Notes under the pieces: model-generated
Seen by the model: only the letters and a program-made list of their open reading frames with translations
Databases searched by the model: none
Told to the model about the DNA's origin: nothing
Made by a program: the position numbers and the translations under genes
Assembly: GCA_019359325.1 (NCBI GenBank)
Contig: JAHHHN010000002.1
Span: 1 to 64,000, forward strand
Direction: 5' to 3'
Length of the DNA stretch: 64,000 nt
From: Mojavia pulchra JT2-VF2
GTDB lineage: Bacteria > Cyanobacteriota > Cyanobacteriia > Cyanobacteriales > Nostocaceae
In this document: in pieces, positions 16,923-26,296 of the stretch
Numbering within the stretch: the stretch's first letter is position 1
Layout of the letters: each line of letters starts with the position of its first letter

Positions 16923-17952
16923 TCAACGAATAGCCATCCTGCTGCATGAGGGAACCACTGGAACTCAGGGCAAAACAGGGCTGTCAATTTTACGCTACAG
17001 TGAAGCTCCAATAGTTGCCGTAATTGACCGAGAATGTGCTGGCAAATCCTTGCCAGAATTAACAGGTATCAAACGTAATGTTCCAATTGTGGCATCGGTA
17101 GCCGCGGCCTTGGAATACAAGCCTGAAGTTTTAGTAATCGGCATTGCCCCAAAAGGCGGTGTTGTGCCAGATGACTATTGGCCGGAAATCAAAACCGCCC
17201 TAGAAGGTGGAATGTCGTTGGTTAACGGTTTGCATACACCATTGGCAAGCATCCCAGAGTTAAATGCACTCCTCAAACCAGGACAAATAATTTGGGATGT
17301 ACGCAAAGAACCGCCGAATTTAGGTGTTGCTAGTGGTTTGGCGCGAACTCTTCCTTGTCGGCGGGTGTTGACTGTGGGAACGGACATGGCAATTGGCAAA
17401 ATGTCGACTAGCCTAGAGATGCATTGGGCATCACGACTCAGGGGTTGGCGTTCTAAGTTCTTGGCTACAGGTCAAACTGGTGTGATGTTAGAAGGGGATG
17501 GCATAGCATTGGATGCAGTAAGGGTAGACTTTGCTGCTGGTGCTGTGGAACAGATGCTAGTGCGTTATGGCAAAAACTATGACATCTTGCATATTGAAGG
17601 ACAAGGTTCACTGTTACATCCTGGTTCTACAGCAACGCTACCCCTAATCCGTGGTTCACAACCAACCCAACTAATACTAGTACATCGGGAGGGGCAAACT
17701 CATAACCGCAATAATCCTCATGTACCGATTCCCCCTTTACCAGAAGTAATTCGGCTTTATGAATCTGTCGCTAGTGCAGGAGGTGCTTTTGCACGAGTAC
17801 CTGTAGTTGCTATAGCTTTAAATACTGCTCATTTAGATGATTCTGCGGCTAAAGAGGCGATCGCACAAACAACAGCAGAAACTGGGCTACCATGTACTGA
17901 TGCAGTTCGCTTTGGTGCAGGGATACTGCTTGATGCAGTAATGAAGAATTAG
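16906..17952 (+). CDS. DUF1611-family protein, probable D-glutamate N-acetyltransferase (DgcN-like)
   Basis: A 348-residue protein from GTG 16906 (the ATG at 16876 would overlap the epimerase more). A G-rich box lies about ten bases ahead. It has two parts: an N-terminal Rossmann-like half (LLHEGTTGTQGKTGLSILRY ... DVRKEPPNL) and a C-terminal P-loop-like half beginning VGTDMAIGKMSTSLEM, with GQGSLLHPG and HREGQTHNRN further on. DUF1611 proteins have been described as N-acetyltransferases (DgcN) working with an epimerase (DgcA) in D-glutamate use. The overlap with such an epimerase here supports the call. Translational coupling is likely. Confidence 0.8.
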   Translation: MRLPLNQRIAILLHEGTTGTQGKTGLSILRYSEAPIVAVIDRECAGKSLPELTGIKRNVPIVASVAAALEYKPEVLVIGIAPKGGVVPDDYWPEIKTALEGGMSLVNGLHTPLASIPELNALLKPGQIIWDVRKEPPNLGVASGLARTLPCRRVLTVGTDMAIGKMSTSLEMHWASRLRGWRSKFLATGQTGVMLEGDGIALDAVRVDFAAGAVEQMLVRYGKNYDILHIEGQGSLLHPGSTATLPLIRGSQPTQLILVHREGQTHNRNNPHVPIPPLPEVIRLYESVASAGGAFARVPVVAIALNTAHLDDSAAKEAIAQTTAETGLPCTDAVRFGAGILLDAVMKN

Positions 17953-18270
17953 GTTTTATTGTTGCCCAAAACTCTATAAATGAATACGATTCAGATAAGA
18001 GTTGATCCTCCCTAACCCTCCTTAAAAAGGAGGGAATTAAGCCCCCTTTTCTAAGGGCAGGGCCGTTTCATTCGTTGCTGTTTGAGATTTGTCAAGAGGA
18101 TAATCTCACGCAAAGGCGCAAAGGCGCAAAGAAAAACAACGTATTTAGGGCTTAAGGCGCAAAAATTTTTTCCCAAAATTGTGGGCAAGCCCTAAATTTT
18201 AATCTCTTTGACCCTTGTAATTTTAACCATTTGAGGGTTAATGCTGAGAAGACTCGCTTAATAGATTTTT
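17953..18270. other. Gene-free stretch with repeats
   Basis: Contains the hairpin CCCTCCTT-AAA-AAGGAGGG at 18016-18034, a common Nostoc intergenic repeat, and a short GGCGCAAA direct repeat near 18115-18130. No partner toxin for the ParD-like antitoxin at 18271 could be found here. Confidence 0.5.
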
Positions 18271-18552
18271 TTAATACTTTTCAAACATCCTCTCAGCCTC
18301 ACGAGCTTTTTGGAATCTTTCGAGTATTTGCGTCGCCACAGTTTCACCATCCAAACCTTCTCCACGTTCAATTTCTGCAATTGCAACATCAACTTTTTGC
18401 TGGGTATCTTCTACCCATTGAACATAGTCAGAATTTAATTTTTCTAGCAGTTGAAATGCTATATCAATTACTTCATCTGCATTTGTAAATCTGCCAGTGG
18501 CAATTTGGGCTTGGATAAATTGCTCGTGTTCGGGTTTGAGTTTAATATTCAT
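18271..18552 (-). CDS. ParD-like ribbon-helix-helix antitoxin, orphan
   Basis: A 93-residue acidic protein, MNIKLKPEHEQFIQAQIATGRFTNADEVIDIAFQLLEKL, which has the ParD/CopG fold: a short beta strand (IKLKPE), then two helices with the TNADEV turn. The C-terminal tail (GEGLDGETV...ARE) is where ParD proteins grip a ParE toxin. A ParE/RelE toxin gene normally overlaps downstream. The 318 bp that follow carry no such gene. It may be a lone antitoxin or a remnant. Confidence 0.8.
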   Translation of the reverse strand: MNIKLKPEHEQFIQAQIATGRFTNADEVIDIAFQLLEKLNSDYVQWVEDTQQKVDVAIAEIERGEGLDGETVATQILERFQKAREAERMFEKY

Positions 18553-18705
18553 GATTTATCCTTAAACTTAGAAATCCGCTTTACCCAGATACTACTAAAT
18601 TCTAGAAAAGGCATAAGGAGTTGAGGGCATAGATATGAGAACTGCTCAACCTCCCAAAATATTCTTTGCTACAACCTCAAACCCCTACTATCTCAAATTT
18701 CGTTC

Positions 18706-19956
18706 TCAAGGTATCACCGCGATGCAATCAATCTCTACCAACACATTCTTAGGTAAACGCGATACCTCAACGCAAGCACGTGCTGGCGCTGTGTCTTCAG
18801 GAAAATATTTAGCATAAACCGCATTCACGGCGGCAAAATCATTCATATCAGCCAGAAATACAGTGGTTTTAACCACATCTTGGAAAGTTGCACCGGCTGC
18901 TGCCAAGATAGCTTCCAAATTAGCTATTACCTGCTCAGTTTGCTTTTTAACATCATCAGTGTAGACAACATCACCAAGCCGGGGATCGATCGCAATTTGT
19001 CCAGCCACAAATAACATTTGGCCAGAAGCTGCGATCGCTTGATTATATGGCCCTACTGGTTCGGGTGCATTATCAGTATGAATTACTTTACGAGTCATAG
19101 ATACTACTGTCTCTAACGATGCTTGCTGTTTGCCGATTTTCACTTCAGAGGCGATCGGCTTATATATTTCTCCATCAGGCATTATCGCACCAGTTAGGTC
19201 AGCATCTTGAAGATTAGCTCCGTAGACATGAGAAGAGGTCAAATCAGCCTTCTTTAAGGTTGCTCCACTTAGATTTGCTTTCATCAAATCCGCTTGTTGT
19301 AAATCTGCTCTCTCTAAATTTGTTCCTTGTAAACAAGCTTTCCTGAAATTTGTACCTCTCAGGTTTGCCGCACCCAGATCAGCCTCAGCTAGATTTATAC
19401 CAGATAAATTTTGTTGAGTTAAATTAACACCCCGAATTTTCGCTCCCTGGAGATTAGCATCTTTCAATATCACACTGTTGAGGTTTGCTTGACTCAAATC
19501 AGATCTAAATAAGTTAGCCCCACTGAAATTAGTACCACTCAGGTTAGCTCTAACAAGATTTGCTTCTCTTAATGAGGCTTCAGTTAGATTGCTAGAGTTT
19601 AAATTGGTATCACTCAGATTGGCATTATCCAGGCTGGCATTACTGAATTTAGAGCTATTGATGGTTGATCCACTCAAATCAGCACTAGTCAAATCTGCCC
19701 AACTCAAATTTAAATGAGAACTTTCCACCAACCCACTCAAATTTGTGCCTGTCAAGGATGCCCTAGTAAGGTTAGTGCCATGAAGCAATCCCTTACTTAG
19801 GTTAGCATCATTCAAATTCGCTCCTGTCAAATCTGCACTTGTTAGATCTATCCCACTTAGATTTGCGCCTTTGAGGTTGACTCCTCTAAGATTTTCTTTC
19901 TCAAATTTCCGTTGACCTTGTGCGTATTTTTTTAAAAGTTCCTCAGCGTCCATCAT
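18706..19956 (-). CDS. Pentapeptide-repeat protein fused to RidA
   Basis: A 416-residue protein. Residues 20-265 are pentapeptide repeats of the A(D/N)LXX type, giving a right-handed beta-helix. Residues 287-416 form a complete 130-residue RidA/YjgF domain ([20 protein letters not shown] ... VAGQIAIDP ... [25 protein letters not shown]), including the arginine ARA that binds the substrate carboxylate in RidA. RidA removes reactive enamine/imine intermediates. The two parts are joined without a stop by a linker of about 21 residues (286 upstream). An internal ATG at 19098 could also start RidA alone. The gene is either a true fusion or a read-through of two neighbours. Confidence 0.88.
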   Translation of the reverse strand: MMDAEELLKKYAQGQRKFEKENLRGVNLKGANLSGIDLTSADLTGANLNDANLSKGLLHGTNLTRASLTGTNLSGLVESSHLNLSWADLTSADLSGSTINSSKFSNASLDNANLSDTNLNSSNLTEASLREANLVRANLSGTNFSGANLFRSDLSQANLNSVILKDANLQGAKIRGVNLTQQNLSGINLAEADLGAANLRGTNFRKACLQGTNLERADLQQADLMKANLSGATLKKADLTSSHVYGANLQDADLTGAIMPDGEIYKPIASEVKIGKQQASLETVVSMTRKVIHTDNAPEPVGPYNQAIAASGQMLFVAGQIAIDPRLGDVVYTDDVKKQTEQVIANLEAILAAAGATFQDVVKTTVFLADMNDFAAVNAVYAKYFPEDTAPARACVEVSRLPKNVLVEIDCIAVIP

Positions 19957-20062
19957 GCACCTTTAAATACCATTGACACAGTATAGTCTCGATAATTTTG
20001 TGTCACAGGTATTCTTCTCTTCTCTTACTTTGCGCCCTCTGCGTCCTTTGCGGTTCGTTACC

Positions 20063-20494
20063 CTAACCCAACAAGGGACGTATCCCATAATGCCGATATC
20101 GCCAATAATCCCGCAGAATGCGATTGTGGTCAAAACATAAATTATCTGGCACACACCAAGACTCAAAAATCCCGATATTCTTGGCATCATCACCCGCTTT
20201 CGGTTCCCCTTTCGCCGTTGCCAAAAACACAATACTAATTGTGTGCTGACGCGGATCGCGGCTGGGATCAGAATACACCAGCAATTGTTCAACTAACTCA
20301 ACCTGCAAACCCGTTTCTTCCTCAGCTTCGCGTCGCGCCGCTACTTCCACCGCTTCCCCGTAATCTACAAAACCACCGGGGATAGCCCAACCTAAGGGCG
20401 GATTATGTCTTTCAATTAACACTATTGGTAGATGAGGCCGATCCACCAGTTCAATGATGATATCTACTGTCGGCGCGGGATTTCGGTAAGTCAT
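20063..20494 (-). CDS. Nudix hydrolase
   Basis: A 143-residue Nudix protein, with the box [24 protein letters not shown] that fits GX5EX7REXXEEXGL (REA instead of REL). It has [28 protein letters not shown] in front. Substrate unknown; 8-oxo-dGTP, NADH or ADP-ribose type activities are possible. It reads towards the pentapeptide-RidA gene and is divergent from malQ, with 148 bp between starts. The frame at 19963-20292 on the same strand is a shadow. Confidence 0.88.
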   Translation of the reverse strand: MTYRNPAPTVDIIIELVDRPHLPIVLIERHNPPLGWAIPGGFVDYGEAVEVAARREAEEETGLQVELVEQLLVYSDPSRDPRQHTISIVFLATAKGEPKAGDDAKNIGIFESWCVPDNLCFDHNRILRDYWRYRHYGIRPLLG

Positions 20495-20642
20495 ATGCAG
20501 TATTAAGTATTAAGTAGTAAATATTAGTTTTCTTAGTGATTTATTACTTTCTGTACAGACCCGCCTAACGGCAGCTATTAAAGCATACTCTGCCGTGATA
20601 AATTCGATGGCATCGCTTCCTCCTACATAAATCAGGTAAAAT

Positions 20643-22151
20643 ATGCCTTTTCCAAGATCCAGCGGCATTTTGCTGCATCCTACTTCTTTTCCCAGCCGAT
20701 TTGGTATTGGGGATTTAGGCTTAGAAGCTTATCACTTTATTGATTTTCTCAAAGACACCTACCAACGATATTGGCAAGTTTTACCTTTAGGCCCTACTGG
20801 GTATGGCAACTCGCCATATATGTCCTACTCAGCAATGGCAGGAAATCCGCTGTTGATTAGCCCGGAAAAACTCCTAAATGATGGTTTTTTGGCTGAAGAA
20901 GACTTCGCAAACTTACCAACATTTCCAACAGATAAAGTAGATTTTGAGCAGGTTGCACCAATAAAAATTGAGTTACTGAAAAAAGCCTGCGAGAACTTTA
21001 AAACCAAGGCAACATCTTTCCAGCAGAAAGCATTTGCAGGTTTTTGTGATAGTAAAGCTTATTGGCTAGATGATTATGCCTTATTTATGGCGCTAAAAGA
21101 TAGCCAAGATAATGCTAGCTGGCATACTTGGAAACCAGAACTAGCCAAGCGTAAACCTGAAGCATTAGATCAAGCGCAACGGCAGCTAACTACAGAAATT
21201 TTTTATTATAAGTTCGTCCAATACGCGTTTTTCCAGCAATGGTCAGAACTTAAAACCTACGCTAATATGCGCGGCATAGAGATTATTGGGGATATTCCAA
21301 TTTATGTAGCTCATGATAGTGCCGACGTTTGGGCAAATCCTGATATCTTTTGCCTAGATGAAGAGACAGGAGAAGCCGCACAAATGGCTGGTGTTCCACC
21401 AGATTACTTTAGCGCTACGGGTCAATTGTGGGGTAACCCAGTTTATGACTGGAAGGAATTACAAAAACAAGACTTCAAGTGGTGGTTACTGCGCTTTGAG
21501 GCGATGTTAGATTATGTAGACATTATTCGCATTGACCACTTCCGCGGATTTGAAGCTTTTTGGGCTGTACCCCAAGGTGAAGAAACTGCCATTAATGGCG
21601 AATGGGTGAAAGCGCCTGGAGAAGCTTTTTTTGAAGCAGTTAAACAAAAGTTGGGCAAGCTACCTGTATTGGCTGAAGATTTGGGAGTAATCACGCCAGA
21701 GGTAGAAGCACTGCGCGATAAGTTTGAATTTCCGGGAATGAAAGTTTTGCATTTTGCATTTGGTTCTGATCCTGGCAATCCATTTTTACCTTTTAATTAT
21801 CCACGAAACGCTGTAGTTTACACCGGAACCCACGACAATAACACAACCATTGGTTGGTTTGAGACAGCTAATGAACAAGAAAAGCGCGACTTGTTGCTTT
21901 ATTTAGGTTGTTTCAGTTCCGAAGGCATCCACTGGGATGTAATTCGACTAGCTTTAAGTTCTATAGCTAATCAGGCGATTATTCCTTTGCAAGATGTTTT
22001 AGGATTGGGAGCCGAAGCGCGAATGAATTTTCCCAGCATTGCTGAAGGTAACTGGGAGTGGCGCTACTCTGAGGAAGCTTTGACCAAGGAATTAATTGAG
22101 AGGCTGAGAATTCTCACTAAATTATATGGACGCGTTCCTATAGAGTCCTGA
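20643..22151 (+). CDS. malQ: 4-alpha-glucanotransferase
   Basis: Amylomaltase (GH77) that transfers alpha-1,4-glucan segments during glycogen or maltodextrin metabolism. The 502-residue length is right for the short bacterial/plant D-enzyme type. The N-terminal PRSSGILLHPTSFPSRFGIGDLG, the conserved IRIDHFRGFEAFWAVP (nucleophile Asp in RIDHFRG), the acid-base Glu in LAEDLG and the GTHDNNTTIGWF motif are all present. ATG start at 20643. It is convergent with the RodZ-like gene, and a hairpin (22164-22218) lies between the two. Confidence 0.96.
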   Translation: MPFPRSSGILLHPTSFPSRFGIGDLGLEAYHFIDFLKDTYQRYWQVLPLGPTGYGNSPYMSYSAMAGNPLLISPEKLLNDGFLAEEDFANLPTFPTDKVDFEQVAPIKIELLKKACENFKTKATSFQQKAFAGFCDSKAYWLDDYALFMALKDSQDNASWHTWKPELAKRKPEALDQAQRQLTTEIFYYKFVQYAFFQQWSELKTYANMRGIEIIGDIPIYVAHDSADVWANPDIFCLDEETGEAAQMAGVPPDYFSATGQLWGNPVYDWKELQKQDFKWWLLRFEAMLDYVDIIRIDHFRGFEAFWAVPQGEETAINGEWVKAPGEAFFEAVKQKLGKLPVLAEDLGVITPEVEALRDKFEFPGMKVLHFAFGSDPGNPFLPFNYPRNAVVYTGTHDNNTTIGWFETANEQEKRDLLLYLGCFSSEGIHWDVIRLALSSIANQAIIPLQDVLGLGAEARMNFPSIAEGNWEWRYSEEALTKELIERLRILTKLYGRVPIES

Positions 22152-22163
22152 GCCATCGGTTCT

Positions 22164-22218
22164 GAGTGCTGAGTGTAACTGTGAGCAATCAGCACTTAGA
22201 ACTTAAGACTCAGCACTC
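22164..22218. terminator. Hairpin between convergent malQ and RodZ-like genes
   Basis: GAGTGCTGAGT (22164-22174) and ACTCAGCACTC (22208-22218) form an 11-bp perfect stem, with a long loop. Its position between converging genes fits a shared bidirectional terminator. Confidence 0.5.
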
Positions 22219-22219
22219 T

Positions 22220-23035
22220 TTAAAACCTGGGTTTAGCAGCAATTTTGACTTCTTCAACTTTTCCTAATTCTCCCATTTGCTTGGCTTCTTGCTGATTGAC
22301 ACTCATCAGTACACCGCCAGCATTATCAGTTTTCACTGTTAGTTGCTCTTGGGCTTTCCAAGTGCGATGTGTACCTTGTGGCAAAGTCCCTTCAAACTCT
22401 GTTTTGCCATCTGCTACTACACGAATCCACGATGATGCCTTCAATGTGACGCCAATCTGCACTGGCTGAACATCTTGAGTGGTGTTGAGAGCATTGACGG
22501 CGGTTTTAGACTGTGATGATTGCTGTAATTTGGTTAACTCTGCTAGGGGAACTGACTCTTTATCTAGGGTTGGCTTGGTTTCGCTATTATTTGCTTGCAA
22601 GCCATAATTGTCCATTAGCTGAGACAAGCCGCTGACAGCACTGACAATCAGAACTATATAAACTACGTAAAGATGAAGAGGACGGAATTGGGGAATTGGT
22701 ATCGGTTTCTTAGCAGTCTCAATGTTGACGCGCTGATAACCACCAATAGGAAAATTGCTGGCAAATTCCGTTCCATTAAAACCCAGTGCATCAGCAAATT
22801 GTCTGATTAAGCCCTGAATATAAACCGGTTCTGGCAGATCATTTAAATTACCTTCTTCAATCGCCTGTAACAGCCGCTTAGAAATCTTTGTCATTACAAC
22901 AACTTCTTCTAAAGACAGGCCTTTTTCTTGACGCGATGCCCAAAGTTGAGCGCCAATTTCTGTCAACTTTTCGGCCTGTTGTTGCTCTAGCGAAACTGCT
23001 GGCTCCTGATTATCCTTCGTACTGAACCATCTCAT
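22220..23035 (-). CDS. RodZ-like HTH membrane protein
   Basis: A 271-residue protein with an N-terminal Xre-type HTH (about residues 25-90: ASRQEKGLSLEEVVVMTKISKRLLQAIEEGN), a single membrane span near residues 125-143, and a C-terminal extracytoplasmic domain ending in MSVNQQEAKQMGELGKVEEV, of the RodZ DUF4115 class. RodZ links MreB to the peptidoglycan machinery and sets cell shape. Its start overlaps the upstream pseudouridine synthase by 26 bases, so the two are likely co-translated. Confidence 0.88.
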   Translation of the reverse strand: MRWFSTKDNQEPAVSLEQQQAEKLTEIGAQLWASRQEKGLSLEEVVVMTKISKRLLQAIEEGNLNDLPEPVYIQGLIRQFADALGFNGTEFASNFPIGGYQRVNIETAKKPIPIPQFRPLHLYVVYIVLIVSAVSGLSQLMDNYGLQANNSETKPTLDKESVPLAELTKLQQSSQSKTAVNALNTTQDVQPVQIGVTLKASSWIRVVADGKTEFEGTLPQGTHRTWKAQEQLTVKTDNAGGVLMSVNQQEAKQMGELGKVEEVKIAAKPRF

Positions 23036-23825
23036 GCTTGGTTACACTCCTTAACTCACCTGTATCTTGAATAGCAATGTGCTTTATTTGCTGTTGCAAA
23101 AAGCGAATTTCATCATCTTCGAGGAAACGATAGTTACCCTCTTTTAAACAAGGCTTTTTTGGTATTTGTAATTGAATCAGTCCTATAGCAGTCCGATGCA
23201 GCTTGATTACTGGGTAACCCAACTGTTGAGCTATACGGCGAATCTGGCGATTGCGTCCCTCTTGTAAAACAATTTCTAAGCTGCTGTGTGCAGCAGAACT
23301 TTCTATCAGGCGCACCTCGGCTGGTCGTGTTTTTCTTCCTTCTAAGATCACACCTTGACGCCACATTTGCAGTATTGCTTCGGGGGGATGTCCTTTGACT
23401 AATACGTGATAAGTCTTAGGAACACTGTGGCGTGGGTGGGTTAGCCCAAATGTCAGGTCACCATCGTTGGTAAGTATTAATGCCCCTGTCGATTCTGTAT
23501 CTAAACGCCCAACTGGATGAATACCTGAACCTTCTCGTAATTCTTTTGGTAGTAAATCCAATACAGTTGTTCTTCCCTGAGGGTCGTAGCAAGTGGAAAC
23601 GACTCCAGGAGGTTTGTGCAGCAACAGGTATATTAAAGCCGGACGCTGCTTATTAACTACGGGTTTGCCATCGATTGTGATCGTGTCTCTTTGGGGGTCA
23701 ACTTTTTGACCTAATTCTGCCAATACTCCATTTATCCGCACACGCGATCGCCTAATCATCTCTTCGGCTTCGCGTCGTGAGGCTATACCCCATTGAGCTA
23801 GAATTTTTTGTAACCGTGCCTCCAT
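23010..23825 (-). CDS. 16S/23S rRNA pseudouridine synthase, RsuA/RluB family
   Basis: Modifies uridine to pseudouridine in rRNA. The 271-residue protein has an N-terminal S4 RNA-binding domain (RLQKILAQWGIASRREAEEMIRRSRVRINGV) and the catalytic motif HPVGRLDTESTGALILTNDGD, in which the aspartate of RLD is the nucleophile. The later PKTYHVLVKG and EGRNRQIRRI blocks point to the RsuA/RluB group; length does not separate RluB from RluE. The C-terminal 26 nt overlap the RodZ-like gene. Confidence 0.92.
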   Translation of the reverse strand: MEARLQKILAQWGIASRREAEEMIRRSRVRINGVLAELGQKVDPQRDTITIDGKPVVNKQRPALIYLLLHKPPGVVSTCYDPQGRTTVLDLLPKELREGSGIHPVGRLDTESTGALILTNDGDLTFGLTHPRHSVPKTYHVLVKGHPPEAILQMWRQGVILEGRKTRPAEVRLIESSAAHSSLEIVLQEGRNRQIRRIAQQLGYPVIKLHRTAIGLIQLQIPKKPCLKEGNYRFLEDDEIRFLQQQIKHIAIQDTGELRSVTKHEMVQYEG

Positions 23826-23962
23826 GTGGAAATTGCTTATTTTTTCACTAACATTTAAATCATATTATTTGCATTTTGGAGTTAATAGCCATAAATATTA
23901 CATTTAGGGCTTATTTAACTTTAGCCACTTGTTGAGTATATACCCATTAACAAAAAAGCAAG

Positions 23963-24676
23963 ATGTCAGAGCAAAACTCAGAGGCCAAGACTACTGGTAA
24001 AATCCGGGTAATTACTAATATGCTCAAAACAGCTGTAAAGCTATGGTTGAGAGCACAAGTTAGTCAAGTATCGCAAATCGAAGTCGAAATTAGGGCGAGC
24101 GATCGCCAACTTCTTTCTGGAAGAATACCCTTCGTGTCTGTCTTTGCCGATCATGCTGTTTATCAAGGTCTCCATCTAGGACAAATTCAACTAGTTGCAG
24201 AAAAAATTCAGATTAACGTCGGGTCAATAATCAAAGGGCAACCACTGCGGCTGTTAGAAACAGTACCAGTGAATGGTGAGTTAATCGTCGAGGAGACGGA
24301 TCTCAATTATTCCCTTTCATCTGAGTTATTATCGACTGCTTTGAATGATCTACTGGTTAAACTTTTACCAGAACACTGGGGAAAAACCAAGTCAATTGTT
24401 TGGGAAAAAATTATCCTTGGCAATAACCAAATTATACTGCGTGGAATTCTAACATCTCTAAGTAAATCTACGCTCTTGGAGGTTAGTATGGGCTTAACCT
24501 TAATTAGTGGCCATGAGCTACAACTGGCACCTATTCAAATTAAATACGACATCGCAGAACTAATAGAAAGTTATCCTGAGTACAATCTGGATCTTGGCCC
24601 AGAGGTGGATATTCAAGAACTGACCTTGATCCCAGGTAAGCTAGTATGTCGTGGGCGGATTAACGTTAACCCTTGA
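23963..24676 (+). CDS. DUF2993 (LmeA-type) lipid-binding protein
   Basis: A 237-residue protein made mostly of alternating short strands, with no signal peptide or membrane span obvious. It matches the DUF2993 pattern that I know from cyanobacterial and mycobacterial LmeA proteins: a region of VSQIEVEIRASDRQLLSGRIPFVSVFADHAVYQGL and ends GPEVDIQELTLIPGKLVCRGRI. LmeA of mycobacteria binds phosphoinositides, but the cyanobacterial members have no proven role. Divergent from the pseudouridine synthase gene. Confidence 0.78.
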   Translation: MSEQNSEAKTTGKIRVITNMLKTAVKLWLRAQVSQVSQIEVEIRASDRQLLSGRIPFVSVFADHAVYQGLHLGQIQLVAEKIQINVGSIIKGQPLRLLETVPVNGELIVEETDLNYSLSSELLSTALNDLLVKLLPEHWGKTKSIVWEKIILGNNQIILRGILTSLSKSTLLEVSMGLTLISGHELQLAPIQIKYDIAELIESYPEYNLDLGPEVDIQELTLIPGKLVCRGRINVNP

Positions 24677-25076
24677 GAATTAAAAATTAAAAATTAACAA
24701 TGATGATTCTTTATTTTTAATTAAGTTTTTCGCACCATCTGTTTCCAGTTAGAAGGGAAAATTTGTAGCAGCAACGCAGTAATTTACCATCGTTGCTATA
24801 TCGATAGATTCCTATCTAATTATTTCTGATTGTTACAATAAAGATGAGTGAATACTCCCAAAAGTAACACTAAAGTCAATCAGTCCGCTAAGGAAATTGA
24901 CAGCGATTTTAATGGGATCAGTTAGACAAACTTAAGCTTGAGAGAAAAGATACAAGAAAAAGAGATTTATCCTTGCCATTTTCTCCTAGCTTTTCCTTCC
25001 CTAATGCTGCAATTTGTATTACGCTCCACCAATAACTCCTATAAACTATTCGCACATATTTATATGTACCCCTGAT
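24677..25076. other. Intergenic stretch, no gene seen
   Basis: 400 bp, AT-rich, between convergent DUF2993 and cdsA. It opens with a short ATTAAAA heptamer run near 24680. No RNA gene or ORF with motifs found. Confidence 0.45.
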
Positions 25077-25967
25077 TCACTTATCTGCGAGCAGAGGTAA
25101 CAAAAGTGTCACGAAATAGTAGACCAGGGGAGCAGTAAAAATATAACTATCTGTGCGATCTAAAATGCCACCGTGTCCGGGGATCAACTGTCCTGAATCC
25201 TTGACACCAGCATCTCGTTTGAGCATAGACTCGGTAAGGTCTCCTAAAAGGCTAGCAATACCAATGAGTAAACCCAGTGTTGCGCCAGTATAAAGGGATC
25301 TAGGCAAATGAAGATAATACGCTCCTGCTAAACCCACAGCAACACTAGCACTAATGCCAAAAACGGCACCTTCAACAGTTTTTTTCGGGCTAATCTCAGA
25401 AAGACGAGTTTTCCCGAAAAATCTGCCAATAATATAAGCGCCGATGTCAGCTGCCCAAATGCACAGAAAAGTTAGTACTGTCGCTGTCAAACCTTGTGGT
25501 AGATAGGTGAGGTTGCTTTGATCGAGGATATCTGTCCAGCCTGTAGGCCAATAACCTCCCAAAGGTAGATTGCTAATAGCTTGACTACCGAGCGATCGCA
25601 ACCGCACCCAGAAACTCGATAAATAACCTACATAAAATAGCCCCATGATTGAAGCGGAAACATCCGCAATCGTGGCCATTTTTGGTTGAAACAGTAGGTA
25701 AAAACAAATAAATGTGCCAGCTATTGGCATCACAGCATCAGCTAATGTGCCATCAAGCGTACAAATCACCAATAAGGCTTGGCTGACAACCATGGTGGTT
25801 TTAGCAGCAGGTGCTATAGCTCTAGCTCGCACCAAATTAAAATATTCCTGTTGTCCCAAAAAGACAACAATCGCAATCATAATAGTAAAATACCAGCCAC
25901 CCAAAAGGGTCGCAAACAGAGCAAGGGCGATCGCAACAATTCCACTAATAATCCGAGACCAAGGCAT
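25077..25967 (-). CDS. cdsA: Phosphatidate cytidylyltransferase
   Basis: Makes CDP-diacylglycerol from phosphatidate and CTP, the branch point for phosphatidylglycerol, which is needed in thylakoids. The 296-residue protein has about seven hydrophobic segments and the C-terminal CdsA signature in KDSGQLIPGHGGILDRTDSYIF. ATG is put at 25967 (MPWSRIISGIVAIALAL). An open frame extends to 26285, but those 106 residues come from low-complexity repeats (NPQCPIPH and the like) and are not family sequence. Downstream on this strand it converges with the DUF2993 gene. Confidence 0.92.
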   Translation of the reverse strand: MPWSRIISGIVAIALALFATLLGGWYFTIMIAIVVFLGQQEYFNLVRARAIAPAAKTTMVVSQALLVICTLDGTLADAVMPIAGTFICFYLLFQPKMATIADVSASIMGLFYVGYLSSFWVRLRSLGSQAISNLPLGGYWPTGWTDILDQSNLTYLPQGLTATVLTFLCIWAADIGAYIIGRFFGKTRLSEISPKKTVEGAVFGISASVAVGLAGAYYLHLPRSLYTGATLGLLIGIASLLGDLTESMLKRDAGVKDSGQLIPGHGGILDRTDSYIFTAPLVYYFVTLLLPLLADK

Positions 25968-26296
25968 AGAAGTATTTTGGATTAGGTATTGGGCATAGGG
26001 CATGGGGTATGGGGGAGGCAGTGCGTTGGTGAGGCAGCGACGGGTACGCAGGGGGTTTCCCCCAGGAGGAACTGCCGAAAGGGTTCCCCGGCTTGTAGAC
26101 GCAAAGCGGCTTCCCGCAGGGTAGCAACTGCCGTCATGGGGGATTGGGCATTGGGGATTGGGCATTGGGGATTGGGCATTGGGGATTAAGTAAATTGCCC
26201 AGCCCCTTCCTTGTCCCACAGTCCCCTTGCCCCCTTGTCCCCTTATCCTCCTTGTCCCCCTTCCAGCCCCTAGTCCGTAGTGCAAAATTTATAGAT
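25968..26296. repeat. Repeat-rich spacer upstream of cdsA
   Basis: Contains a run of the heptamer-like GGATTGGGCATTGG pattern (about 26140-26190), a C-rich Nostoc-type CCCCTTGTCCCC tract and a G/C-rich block (26030-26130) whose fragment GCGGCTTCCCGCAGGGTA is, from memory, a familiar dispersed Nostoc repeat. It keeps a long open frame on the cdsA side by chance. Confidence 0.6.

Noticed and set aside
25968-26285. N-terminal extension of CdsA by 106 residues
   Set aside because: The sequence is repeat-derived, and the family start MPWSRIISG is at 25967.
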